Shown here piece after piece: positions 32,643-40,505 of a stretch of DNA of 46,738 bases; within the stretch, counting starts at the first letter, position 1, and every line of letters starts with the position of its first letter. This DNA comes from Deltaproteobacteria bacterium (GTDB lineage Bacteria; Desulfobacterota; Binatia; Binatales; Binataceae). Location of the stretch: assembly GCA_019237115.1 (NCBI GenBank), contig JAFAHS010000025.1, positions 1 to 46,738 on the forward strand, given 5' to 3'. The notes under the pieces were generated by a model. The model was not told where the DNA came from and did no database searches. It was given only the letters and a program-made list of their open reading frames with translations. Position numbers and translations under genes: made by a program.

Positions 32643-34205
32643 ATGGAAATCAGTGGCGGGGAACAGAAACGGAAGGTGCGGAAAATCGGAGCCGGGTGGC
32701 TTTTGCGACGCAGGCTCATCACCCGCGAAATCGCGTTGGCCGCGGTCGCGCTGCTGGTGGCGACCTTTGCAGGTTGTACCTATTTCCGGGAGCAACCGGA
32801 AATCCAACCCGATCGGTTCGCCCCACCGGCGCCCGACCGATCGTGGATAGAGGCCCGCAGCCTGCGCGAGGAGTATGCGGTACCGCCAGCGCCCCAGAGA
32901 CGCGGTGCGGGGGTGACGGTTATTCCCTCGCCCGCCAACCCGCCGATGCCGACCGGAGAACGCCAGAGTCTTGCCACCCTCATCGATATCTCCCTGACCA
33001 ACAATCCCGACACCCGTCGTAGTTGGGAGAATGCCCGTGCGGCGGCCGCTGCCTATGGCGCATCGAGAGCGCCCTACTACCCGCTGGTCAACACCAGCGG
33101 CGACGCCGGCTATCAGCGAATTCTGTTTCAGGCGTTGCCCCGCACCGCCGCGATTCAGCAATGGCAAGTCGAGCCGATGATCAGTCTCACCTATACGCTG
33201 GCCGATTTTGGGCGGCGCAGTTCGGAAGCGGAAATCGCGCGGCAGCAGCTGGCGGCGGCGAACTTCACATTCAACCGGGTCATGCAGAACGTGGTCTTCG
33301 GCGTACAACGGTCGTTTTATGCGCTCGCCGCCGCGAAAGCCGCCGTGCAGGCCGCGCAAGAGAACGTGGAACTTGCCAGGACCGACCTCGAGGCGGTTCA
33401 GCAGCGGCTCGACCTGGGACTCGCAACGCAACCCGCCTTGCTGCTGGCGCGTGAGCGCAAGGCGCAGTCGGAGTTCGAACTCGAGAATGCGAAAACCCTG
33501 GTCAACGATGCGCGCGCCGCGCTCGCGGTGGCGATCGGGGTTCCGGCCAATCAGCCGCTCGACGTCGAACCCCTGCAGAACCAGGCGGTCCCAAAAACGC
33601 TCGGGCAGGAGGTCGATGAATTGATCGCCACCGGGGTGCGTGAACGGCCCGATTTGTCCGCAGAGGTCGCGCGGCTTCGCCAGAGTGAGGCGGAGCAGGC
33701 GCGGGCGCGCGCCGACTGGTTCCCGGTGCTCGGAGTGAGCGCCAACTACACCCAGTCCAACTGGTGGTACAACTTCCAGGCTGCACCCGTGAATTTCACC
33801 AGCCAGCCGCAGTACGCGGCGTTGGTCGGCTTTCACTGGGATCTGTTCACCGGGTTTCGGCGCTTGAATGACGATCGTCGAACGGAGGCGGACCGCGCCG
33901 CCCAGCGGCAGTCGGTGCGCTCGCTCGAGTTGCAGACCATCGCCGAGGTGTGGCGCTCGTACTACGACTTTCAGACCGCGGTCAAACGCTACGAATTCGC
34001 GCAGGCATTGCTGGCGGCCGCCCAGGAAGCCTACGACGACAACATCGAAACCTATCGCCAGGGGCTGAGCACGATCGTCGAGCTACTGACCGCCGACCGC
34101 GACCTGGCCAACGCGCGCTTCACCATGATCCAGTCGACTGCCGATGTGCTGACGTCCTCGGCGGCGGTCGCGAACGCGGTCGGTGCAGTCACTCCAGGGC
34201 GGTGA
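32643..34205 (+). CDS. TolC-family outer-membrane efflux factor
   Basis: A 520-residue outer-membrane channel protein. The leader has hydrophobic IALAAVALLVATFAG ending at Cys45, a likely lipobox, so the mature protein may be a lipoprotein as in OprM. Two repeated OEP halves follow, each with long Ala/Glu/Gln-rich helices: TNNPDTRRSWENARAAAAAY and LQTIAEVWRSYYDFQTAVKR are typical, as are the beta-strand blocks around PMISLTYTLADFGRR and FHWDLFTGFRR. It forms the outer exit duct of a tripartite pump, presumably with the divergently encoded adaptor. Long n-region (about 28 residues) before the hydrophobic part; start by ATG at 32643. Confidence 0.92.
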   Translation: MEISGGEQKRKVRKIGAGWLLRRRLITREIALAAVALLVATFAGCTYFREQPEIQPDRFAPPAPDRSWIEARSLREEYAVPPAPQRRGAGVTVIPSPANPPMPTGERQSLATLIDISLTNNPDTRRSWENARAAAAAYGASRAPYYPLVNTSGDAGYQRILFQALPRTAAIQQWQVEPMISLTYTLADFGRRSSEAEIARQQLAAANFTFNRVMQNVVFGVQRSFYALAAAKAAVQAAQENVELARTDLEAVQQRLDLGLATQPALLLARERKAQSEFELENAKTLVNDARAALAVAIGVPANQPLDVEPLQNQAVPKTLGQEVDELIATGVRERPDLSAEVARLRQSEAEQARARADWFPVLGVSANYTQSNWWYNFQAAPVNFTSQPQYAALVGFHWDLFTGFRRLNDDRRTEADRAAQRQSVRSLELQTIAEVWRSYYDFQTAVKRYEFAQALLAAAQEAYDDNIETYRQGLSTIVELLTADRDLANARFTMIQSTADVLTSSAAVANAVGAVTPGR

Positions 34206-34297
34206 CTCCGGACCGCACCCCGACCACCAGGGCGCCAGGCGAGCAGGATCGCGCACCTTAAGTGCCAGTCCTGTCGCCTGTCGGCCCCGGCATCTTC

Positions 34298-35086
34298 CTA
34301 TTCGAGCTTCACCAGCAGACCCCGGTTTTGCGCAGCCGCGAAGACTATCCTGAACACCCCGATCGCGAACAAGAAGTAGAAGACGTTAAGCACCAGGCCG
34401 CACCAAAAGTGGTACGGGTTGAATCCGCCTCCGGCCAGCAACTGGCGCATGCCTTCGAACGAATGCGTGGTCGGCAACGTCCACGCAATCCCGCGCAGCC
34501 ACGGCGGCAATGACTTCACCGGGTACAGCACGCACGAAATCGGGGCCAGCAACCCGGCAAAGCTCCACGCCAGCGACTGGATCTTGGTGGTGTACCGGAA
34601 AATCAACCCGGTGATCATGATGCCGAGTGCAAACGCAAACAGGATCAGGTTGATCAGGTAGGGCACGAAGCCCGGCAACCACGGAAAGATGTTGAAGTGA
34701 TAGGCCGCCAGAGCCAGCAGCGAAGCCGCGCCAACACCGACCATGGCCTTGGCCACGTTCACGCAGATGAGCCCCGTCATGTACTCCGAGATGGTCAGGG
34801 GCGTCGAGAACAGGTTGATCAGATTGCGCGCCCACAACTCGTCCAGGAAGCCCACCGCGAGGTCGCGCTGAAACGAGTAGAACAGTCCCCAGATGATGAT
34901 CGCGCTCAACACGAACTTGATGACCTCCGGCTGCATACCGAGGCCGTGGCCGAGGTAGGTAGTGAAAAAACCCCACATCACGACGTCGAGCACCGGCCAA
35001 TAGACCATGTCGGTAACGCGATCGACGTTGCGCCGCGCTTCGTAGGCATGGCGCGCCATCACCGCGACTATTCGGTGTGCTTTCAT
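34298..35086 (-). CDS. ABC-2-type transporter permease
   Basis: A 262-residue integral membrane protein with about six helices, of the ABC-2 (polysaccharide or drug export) permease family. TDMVYWPVLDVVMWGFFTTYLG at the N-terminus, GFLDELWARNLINLFSTPLTISEYM in the first cytoplasmic loop and APISCVLYPVKSLPPWLRG near the end are characteristic. It overlaps the ATPase gene by four bases (ATGA), so the two are translationally coupled. It faces the outer-membrane factor gene convergently (92 bp). Substrate unknown. Confidence 0.88.
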   Translation of the reverse strand: MKAHRIVAVMARHAYEARRNVDRVTDMVYWPVLDVVMWGFFTTYLGHGLGMQPEVIKFVLSAIIIWGLFYSFQRDLAVGFLDELWARNLINLFSTPLTISEYMTGLICVNVAKAMVGVGAASLLALAAYHFNIFPWLPGFVPYLINLILFAFALGIMITGLIFRYTTKIQSLAWSFAGLLAPISCVLYPVKSLPPWLRGIAWTLPTTHSFEGMRQLLAGGGFNPYHFWCGLVLNVFYFLFAIGVFRIVFAAAQNRGLLVKLE

Positions 35087-35823
35087 CCGCGAGCCTCCCG
35101 TGCCACGCGCAGGAACACTTCCTCCAGCGCGGGTTCATCACGCTCTTCCTTTAGGATCGCGTGAGTTATTTCGATCGGGCTGCCGATCGCGATCACCCGG
35201 CCGTGATTGAGAAATACAATTCGACTGCATAGCTGCTCGACCTCGGCCATGTTGTGCGAGGTGTAGAGAATCGTCATGCCGCGATCGCGATTCGCTGCCA
35301 GCAGCTGCTCTTTCACCTGGCGGGCGATCTCGGGGTCGAGGTACGCGGTCGGCTCATCGAGCAGCAGCAGTTCCGGATCATTGAGCATCGCCTTGGCAAG
35401 CCCGATGCGCGTATTCTCGCCCGACGAAAGCCGCGCGATCGGCTTGTCGCGCAACCTTGCGACATCGAACCGTTCCAGCCATTCGCCGATCCGCCTTTGC
35501 GGCTCCTTGATCCCGTACAGGCGCGCGAACACGCTGAGATTCTCGTGCACCGTCATCCGGAACGGGAAAGCGACGTAGGGCGAGGTGAAATTCATCCGCT
35601 GCAGAATTTCCTCGCGATGCGTCGCCAGGGACTTGCCGAAGATCCGGATCGCGCCCGAGGTCGGGGTGATAAGTCCCAGGATCATCTGGATCGTGGTGGT
35701 CTTGCCGGCCCCGTTGGGCCCGAGCATCCCGACGATCTCGCCCCGCTCGATCCGGAACGACACGCCGTTGACCGCCGTGAAGGTGTCGAAGCGCTTGGTT
35801 AGATTTTCTACCTGGACCAGCAT
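35083..35823 (-). CDS. ABC transporter ATP-binding protein
   Basis: A 246-residue nucleotide-binding subunit for the ABC-2 permease. Walker A GPNGAGKT is at residues 35-42. The signature reads LSSGENTR, a variant of LSGGQ; Walker B is ELLLLDEPTAYLD; and the switch histidine is in LYTSHNMAEVEQLC. The frame is open to 35895, but the ATG at 35823 has AGGA seven bases upstream and starts directly at the ABC domain. The type is DrrA/CcmA-like. First gene of the two-gene export operon. Confidence 0.93.
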   Translation of the reverse strand: MLVQVENLTKRFDTFTAVNGVSFRIERGEIVGMLGPNGAGKTTTIQMILGLITPTSGAIRIFGKSLATHREEILQRMNFTSPYVAFPFRMTVHENLSVFARLYGIKEPQRRIGEWLERFDVARLRDKPIARLSSGENTRIGLAKAMLNDPELLLLDEPTAYLDPEIARQVKEQLLAANRDRGMTILYTSHNMAEVEQLCSRIVFLNHGRVIAIGSPIEITHAILKEERDEPALEEVFLRVAREARG

Positions 35824-36103
35824 CGCGGATTCCTTTCCACTCTCACCCGGGCCCATTCGGGCCGCGGAAAAAAAAACGGCGGCCGGCGGATTCACTCTGT
35901 GTGGACCCGCGGTCGCCGAACTATGACCGATGTCTGCTGTTACCTAATGCGCAGGCGGCGGGCACAACGCGCGTACACGGGCTTTGGCCGTGTCGATGTC
36001 AAGAGGACTCATAGTTTCGCGTTGCGCCTCCAGAGAACGTAAGCACAATAGCACATTCCGGCGCACGCTTGCTACGAGTCGCCGCGGCGCTGGTCTGGCG
36101 TGC
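35824..36103. other. Non-coding gap between divergent ABC operon and pseudogene
   Basis: I see no gene in these 280 bases. They should hold the promoter of the ABC operon. An A9 run (35868-35876) and a 5-bp hairpin beside it (GGCCC-attc-GGGCC) are visible, but the T-run is on the wrong side for a terminator. Confidence 0.4.
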
Positions 36104-36536
36104 ATGAAGACCCATACTGCGTGGTCGGCTCTTGGTGTAGCCGCAATTTGCCCACCCCGGCGGGCGCTGGGCGGCGAAGTGCAGTGTCCCGCGACAATCG
36201 CTGTGGCAGAAGATTACCCACACCCCGGCCGGATGGACCCGCGGCTACGACGGCTTCACGAAAGCTGGCCCGCGTGACCGTAGACGGTGGACCGCCCGAG
36301 CAGGCCGCTCCGCTGGTGTACAGCGATGAAAAGACCGGCGCTGGCAGTGTCACGCAAACCTGCCAACTGGCCCCCGCTGACCGCGGCAACTGGAACCTGC
36401 GGTTTCGAATGCCTCAGCGCAGCTCACCCAGAAAATCCCCGCCGACGTGATCCGGTGTGAGGCCACGTTCGAACGCAATGTCAGCATCGGCGACGGAAAG
36501 CCATCCCGTGCGCAAGGTCCTCTGCGCTGCGACTGA
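36104..36536 (+). pseudogene. Frameshifted STY0301-family secreted protein gene
   Basis: The pieces of a small secreted STY0301-type protein lie in order but in different frames. From the ATG at 36104 one frame gives a leader (MKTHTAWSALGVAAI) and VQCPATIAVAEDYPHP. From 36228 another frame gives AGWTRGYDGFTK. After 36264 a third gives LARVTVDGGPPEQAAPL, then VYSDEKTGAGS and RGNWNL. The first alternative frame returns with QLTQKIPADVIRCEATFER and NVSIGDGKPS, ending PLRCD at the TGA 36534. The family pattern (CPxxI, GW, V-DGPP, W-L, IPxxV-xC-x-TF) is recognisable throughout. At least three shifts are needed, so the gene is broken, or the assembly has errors here. Neighbouring genes are intact. 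Confidence 0.7.
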
Positions 36537-36557
36537 CCCGCACGCGGCCCGCAAAGA

Positions 36558-36587
36558 TTAACGTGCGTTAAGCTTAACGTCCGTTAA
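36558..36587. promoter_or_regulatory. Tandem palindromes TTAACG-NN-CGTTAA
   Basis: Two 14-bp palindromes, TTAACGTGCGTTAA (36558-36571) and TTAACGTCCGTTAA (36574-36587), sit head to tail with a 2-bp spacer (GC), so the units repeat every 16 bp. Arms are identical; only the two central bases vary. They lie 178 bp upstream of the small secreted protein gene and just after the pseudogene. The layout is typical of a dimeric repressor such as a TetR-family protein; no regulator is adjacent. Confidence 0.65.
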
Positions 36588-36764
36588 GTATTTGAAATCG
36601 CGATCGTTTTTGCACGTTTCGGGATAGACCAAAACGCCAATCGGGCTAGAACTTGGGACGCAAGAAGGACTCTTTTAGCGAGCTGCACACGAATTTCGAC
36701 GTCGGTAAGGCTGGCACTTCCTATGCTTCATCAGTCAAGCGAGAGAAGTTCGGAGGTAAGGACG

Positions 36765-37229
36765 ATGACGTCGAACAGAATCTTCAAACGGCTGATTCCA
36801 ATGGTGTTGGCGGGCGCTGCGATGCTGGTGCTGGCGATGCCGATGACGGCGAGCGCACGTGATTGGGATCATGATAACGGTCGCCACAACGGATGGGTCC
36901 ACCGGGACCGCGACGACTTCCACCATAAGGGGTGGGTGGATCACGATCGTGACTATTTTCGCCCTGCGCCGAGGGCTTACTACCCGAACAACTACTACGG
37001 GTACGCGCCCGCCTACGGCAGGGGCTACGCTGGAGGGTGTGGCAACCTGAGCCGCTTGCAAAACGTCTATCGCCAGGATCTCGCGACCGGCCATCCGGCT
37101 GCAGCCAATGACGTGGCGCGCCAGATGCGGACCTGTGGCGGAGTGTCCTCGGCCTATCCATACCCCGGCTACTTCGGGCAGAACGGCTCGGTGTTCGCAC
37201 CTCTGCTGGGTAACTTCCGCGCCTGGTAG
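36765..37229 (+). CDS. Small secreted Asp/His/Tyr-rich repeat protein
   Basis: A 154-residue protein I do not recognise. A signal peptide (RIFKRLIPMVLAGAAMLVLA, cut near ASA-RDW) precedes a short region with two imperfect repeats, HNGWVHRDRDDF and HKGWVDHDRDYF, rich in Asp, His and Arg. A Tyr/Gly/Pro-rich segment (YYPNNYYGYAPAYGRGYAGG) and a C-terminal helical part with two cysteines follow (LSRLQNVYRQDLATGHPAA). The ATG at 36765 has GGAGG eight bases upstream; the frame opens earlier at 36723. It stands alone, with tandem palindromes 178 bp upstream and a strong terminator just after. The acidic/His repeats could bind metal, but this is only a suggestion. Confidence 0.7.
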   Translation: MTSNRIFKRLIPMVLAGAAMLVLAMPMTASARDWDHDNGRHNGWVHRDRDDFHHKGWVDHDRDYFRPAPRAYYPNNYYGYAPAYGRGYAGGCGNLSRLQNVYRQDLATGHPAAANDVARQMRTCGGVSSAYPYPGYFGQNGSVFAPLLGNFRAW

Positions 37230-37268
37230 CTTTCTCGACCTTCGCTAAGCAAAAAAAACTGACAACCA

Positions 37269-37302
37269 GGGCGTGCCCCAAACGGGACGCGCCCTTTTTT
37301 TT
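37269..37302 (+). terminator. Rho-independent terminator of the secreted-protein gene
   Basis: A GC-rich stem GGGCGTGCCCC / CGGGACGCGCCC (about 11 bp, one wobble and one mismatch) with a short AAA loop is followed by eight Ts (37295-37302), 40 bases after the stop at 37229. Confidence 0.9.
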
Positions 37303-37356
37303 GACCAAGGCTAGCGCCAGAATGGGCGGGCTCGATCGAACCTCGCTGAGCCAGAA

Positions 37357-38664
37357 ATGAAACCAGACAGCCGGGGACTCGCAGTCACCACCGATTCGGA
37401 CCAGGCCATCGCCGCGCTCAATCGCTTTACGGACGCGGCCGTTTCCTTGAAGCCCGGTATGGCCGAGATTACCGCGGCAGCTCGGCGCGAACCCGAATGT
37501 GCGATGCTCCAGATCTGTGCGGCCGTGCTCCACGCACTGTCGCAGTCAAATCTGGAGGCGCGGCGCGGGGTTCGCTACCTGGATCTCGCGCGCCAGCGTC
37601 GCGCGGACTTGAACGAGCGGGAGCAGAACTTCATCAATGCAGTTGCTGCCGGATGCGACGGAGACTTCGATCGGGCGATCGGCGTGTACCAGCGGATCGT
37701 CGAACGCTGGCCGAGGGACATTCTGGCCGCCAAGCTGGCGGAGTTCCACTGCTTCCAGAGCGGTGACGCCGGACGCCAGCTGCAAATCATGGAGAACCTG
37801 GCGGGCGCCAATGGTGACTCGCCGCACGCGCTTGCCATGTACGCGTTCGCCCTGGAACTCAACGGCCGCCGTGAAAACGCCGAGCAAACTTCGCGTGCCG
37901 CGCTGCGGCTGGACCCGGATTCGATGTGGGCGCAGCATTGCCTGGCCCACGTTTACGGCGAGCAGGGGCGGGTGAGCGAGGGGATCGCGGCGCTGGAAGA
38001 CTACGCTCCCCGGTGGAAAACCTTCGGCCAGTACATCCAGTCGCACAACTGGTTCCACCTGGCGTCCTTGTATCTGATGCAACTCGACTTCGATCGCGCG
38101 CTCGATGCCTACCGCAACCACATCTGGGGATTTCAATCCGACGAGGTCGTCGAACACACCGATGCGATCCTGCTCCTCTGGTACGTCGAGCTCGCAGGCG
38201 GCAAGGTGCAGGAGCGCTGGAGCGAAATAGCGCCGCACATCCGGGCCAAGGCGCACGAGCAGGTGTTCCCATTCCTGACCACCATCTACCTCTATGCGCT
38301 GGAGCGGGCCGGGCAGTCGGCGGAAGTCGACAGTGCGCTGGCCGAGATGGAAGAGTATGCGCGTTCGCAAACCGGCCGCGCCGCCTACGTCTGGAACGAA
38401 ATCGGCCTGAAGCAGGCGCGTGGCTCGGTCGCGTTCGCCCGCGCCGACTTCGACCAAGCGGCTGCGCTGCTCGGCGGCGCGCTCGGCGATATTGCATGTG
38501 CCGGTGGCAGCGACGAGCAGCGCGCGGTGTTTGCGCAATCACACTTCCTGAGCTTGAGCCGCGCGGGCCTCACCCAGCAGGCGCAGCAGGCCCTGCACGA
38601 CTACCTTGCGGGGCGATCATCTACTGCGCTCTCCCGGCGGTGGCGCGCAGAGATCGGCGGATGA
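37357..38664 (+). CDS. TPR protein of the TTC38-like family
   Basis: A 435-residue soluble protein made of helical TPR-type repeats, with no signal peptide. Typical TTC38-family blocks are LNEREQNFINAVAAGCDGDFDRAIGVYQ (read in parts), MWAQHCLAHVYGEQGRVSEG, SHNWFHLASLYLMQLDFDRA and YRNHIWGFQSDEVVEHTDAI. Family length (about 430-470) fits. The biochemical role of TTC38 homologues is unknown; TPR arrays usually act as protein scaffolds. The stop overlaps the next gene's start by four bases (ATGA), so it is translationally coupled to the repeat-rich membrane protein. Confidence 0.78.
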   Translation: MKPDSRGLAVTTDSDQAIAALNRFTDAAVSLKPGMAEITAAARREPECAMLQICAAVLHALSQSNLEARRGVRYLDLARQRRADLNEREQNFINAVAAGCDGDFDRAIGVYQRIVERWPRDILAAKLAEFHCFQSGDAGRQLQIMENLAGANGDSPHALAMYAFALELNGRRENAEQTSRAALRLDPDSMWAQHCLAHVYGEQGRVSEGIAALEDYAPRWKTFGQYIQSHNWFHLASLYLMQLDFDRALDAYRNHIWGFQSDEVVEHTDAILLLWYVELAGGKVQERWSEIAPHIRAKAHEQVFPFLTTIYLYALERAGQSAEVDSALAEMEEYARSQTGRAAYVWNEIGLKQARGSVAFARADFDQAAALLGGALGDIACAGGSDEQRAVFAQSHFLSLSRAGLTQQAQQALHDYLAGRSSTALSRRWRAEIGG

Positions 38665-40226
38665 TCGCGCGTCTTCCGCACGCCACATTGCTTCTCGCCA
38701 TTTCCTTGCTGCTCGCGGGTCTCGCACCGCAGGCCCCTGCAACCGAGGTCCAGACCGATCCGGGCGCCAGCCTGTTGAAACTGGCGGAACAAAAATTTGC
38801 CGCGCTGAACCGGGCCGAGCAGTTGCTGGTCAGGGGCGCGGCGCTCCGCAACCTGGTGTGGCTCGGTCCCAGCACCGATCCCGGCGACCCGTCGAATTCG
38901 GTTGCGCATGCCGACCGGTGGGGCCCCGAGCGGAGCGTACGCGCGGAGATCATCCGCTGGCTTGCTTCCGACCCCGCGGCCGCCGCCTTCGTGCATCCGA
39001 GCGGTCCGGGCTTTGCCGGAGCCCGCGTGACTGGCCAGATCGATTTTTCCTATCTGGTCCTGACCCGTCCAATCACCATCCTTGCCTGCTACATTCCGGA
39101 CGGCATCGACCTCACCTATGCGCGCACCCAGGGGATCGATCTGCGCCGCAGTTCAACCGGAACCATTGATGCTGACTCCGCGACCATCGACGGGGACCTG
39201 TCGATGTTAAACGGGCATTACGCCGCGGTGAGTATGTTTCGCACCCACCTGACCGGCAACCTCGATTTCGTCGGCGCGCAGGTATCGAGTCCGGGTGAAG
39301 ATTCGATTCTCGCGACGGAAGCTACCATCGGGGGGGACGCAGATTTTCACCAGGGGTTCACCACCGACGGCCTCATCGATTTTCGCTTCGCGAAAGTGGG
39401 ACATTCGCTGAGCTTCAACGATGCGCACTTCCGCGGTGCCCGTGACAACGGACTGAACGCGCAACGAGCTGCGGTCGCCGGCATGATCTACTGGGTGAAT
39501 GTCAGCCTCACATCACGAACCATCCTTGATCTGACTGAGGCGCGCGCCGGGGGGCTAGGCGACGATGCGCTGAGCTGGCCCGCGCCCGGGAATCTGAATC
39601 TCGACGGATTCGTCTACGGGTCAATCGTCGACGGTCCCACGGACGCGGCCGCACGTTTGCGATGGTTGGGCCGCCAAGCGCCTGGTTACCGGCCCCAGCC
39701 GTACGAGCAACTCGCCAGCGTGCTGACCTCCGACGGGGACATGGGCGGCGCTACCGAGGTGCTGATCGCGCAGCGCCGGGCGCAACGTGAGTTCGGCAAT
39801 CTGGGCCGCCTGGAGCGGATGTGGAATCTGCTGCTCCAGATCACGATCGGTTACGGCTATCGGCCGCTGCGTGCGCTCTGGTGGATTCTCGGTTTCGTTC
39901 TGTTCGGCACCGCCCTGTTCGGCGCCGGATATCGGATGAGAATCATCACTCCAACTGAGGCCAACGCCTTTGGCCAGTTCGCCGCGAGCGGCATTGCGCC
40001 CGGGCACTATCCGCCCTTCAATGCCTTCGTATATTCGTTGGAAAATTTCTTGCCGGTGGTCGATCTGCATCAGGGAGAGTACTGGCGGCCAAATCCTCGC
40101 CAGCCCGAGTCAGGCACCATCTCTGCGTCACTGCTTCGCTGGTATTTGTGGCTGCACATCCTGGCCGGGTGGACCCTGACCCCACTGATGTTCGCCGGAC
40201 TGTCGGGCCTCATCCGCCCCGCGTAA
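38661..40226 (+). CDS. Membrane protein with beta-helix-like repeats and C-terminal membrane helices
   Basis: A 521-residue protein with a signal peptide or anchor (ATLLLAISLLLAGLAPQAPA). Then comes an extracytoplasmic region from about residue 100 to 340 in which short strand-like repeats recur (FSYLVLTRPITILACYIP, LDFVGAQVSS, FRFAKVGHSLSFNDAHFRGA, LDLTEARAGG), looking like a pentapeptide- or beta-helix-type solenoid. At least two membrane helices follow in the last third (LWWILGFVLFGTALFGAGY; WLHILAGWTLTPLMFAGLSG). Similar actinobacterial proteins are loosely named membrane-associated oxidoreductase, but I see no redox motif. The ATG at 38661 overlaps the TTC38-like stop. The frame is open far upstream (37926), which is a shadow of that gene. 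Confidence 0.7.
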   Translation: MIARLPHATLLLAISLLLAGLAPQAPATEVQTDPGASLLKLAEQKFAALNRAEQLLVRGAALRNLVWLGPSTDPGDPSNSVAHADRWGPERSVRAEIIRWLASDPAAAAFVHPSGPGFAGARVTGQIDFSYLVLTRPITILACYIPDGIDLTYARTQGIDLRRSSTGTIDADSATIDGDLSMLNGHYAAVSMFRTHLTGNLDFVGAQVSSPGEDSILATEATIGGDADFHQGFTTDGLIDFRFAKVGHSLSFNDAHFRGARDNGLNAQRAAVAGMIYWVNVSLTSRTILDLTEARAGGLGDDALSWPAPGNLNLDGFVYGSIVDGPTDAAARLRWLGRQAPGYRPQPYEQLASVLTSDGDMGGATEVLIAQRRAQREFGNLGRLERMWNLLLQITIGYGYRPLRALWWILGFVLFGTALFGAGYRMRIITPTEANAFGQFAASGIAPGHYPPFNAFVYSLENFLPVVDLHQGEYWRPNPRQPESGTISASLLRWYLWLHILAGWTLTPLMFAGLSGLIRPA

Positions 40227-40505
40227 CCTTGGTCGTTGTGCCATCCGGGGCTGGGCCCGCTACCTTCAGGGCTCGATTGTAGCCGGCGTCCCAACGCACA
40301 GCCCTTTGGGGAGAAAGGCGAATCCCGAGAGAAACCGCGCGCTATCGGTTTCACTCGCGATCGTTGCAACTCCAGTCGTACCGAACTCGTCCACTTCTTC
40401 TCGCTTGCGCTACGACCGAACTGGTTCGTCCCCGTGCCGGTCAGAAACCAATAATGATCAGGCGAGCCGACCGGCCAGGGCGTATGCTTGATGTGAAGTT
40501 CTGAG
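40227..40505. other. Non-coding gap, nothing recognised
   Basis: No gene, repeat or clear terminator was found in these 279 bases between two plus-strand genes. The promoter of the following secreted-protein gene should be here. Confidence 0.35.

Noticed and set aside
37926..38660. Upstream extension of the repeat-rich membrane protein.
   Set aside because: It is an out-of-frame reading of the TTC38-like gene; the ATG at 38661 begins directly with a signal peptide.
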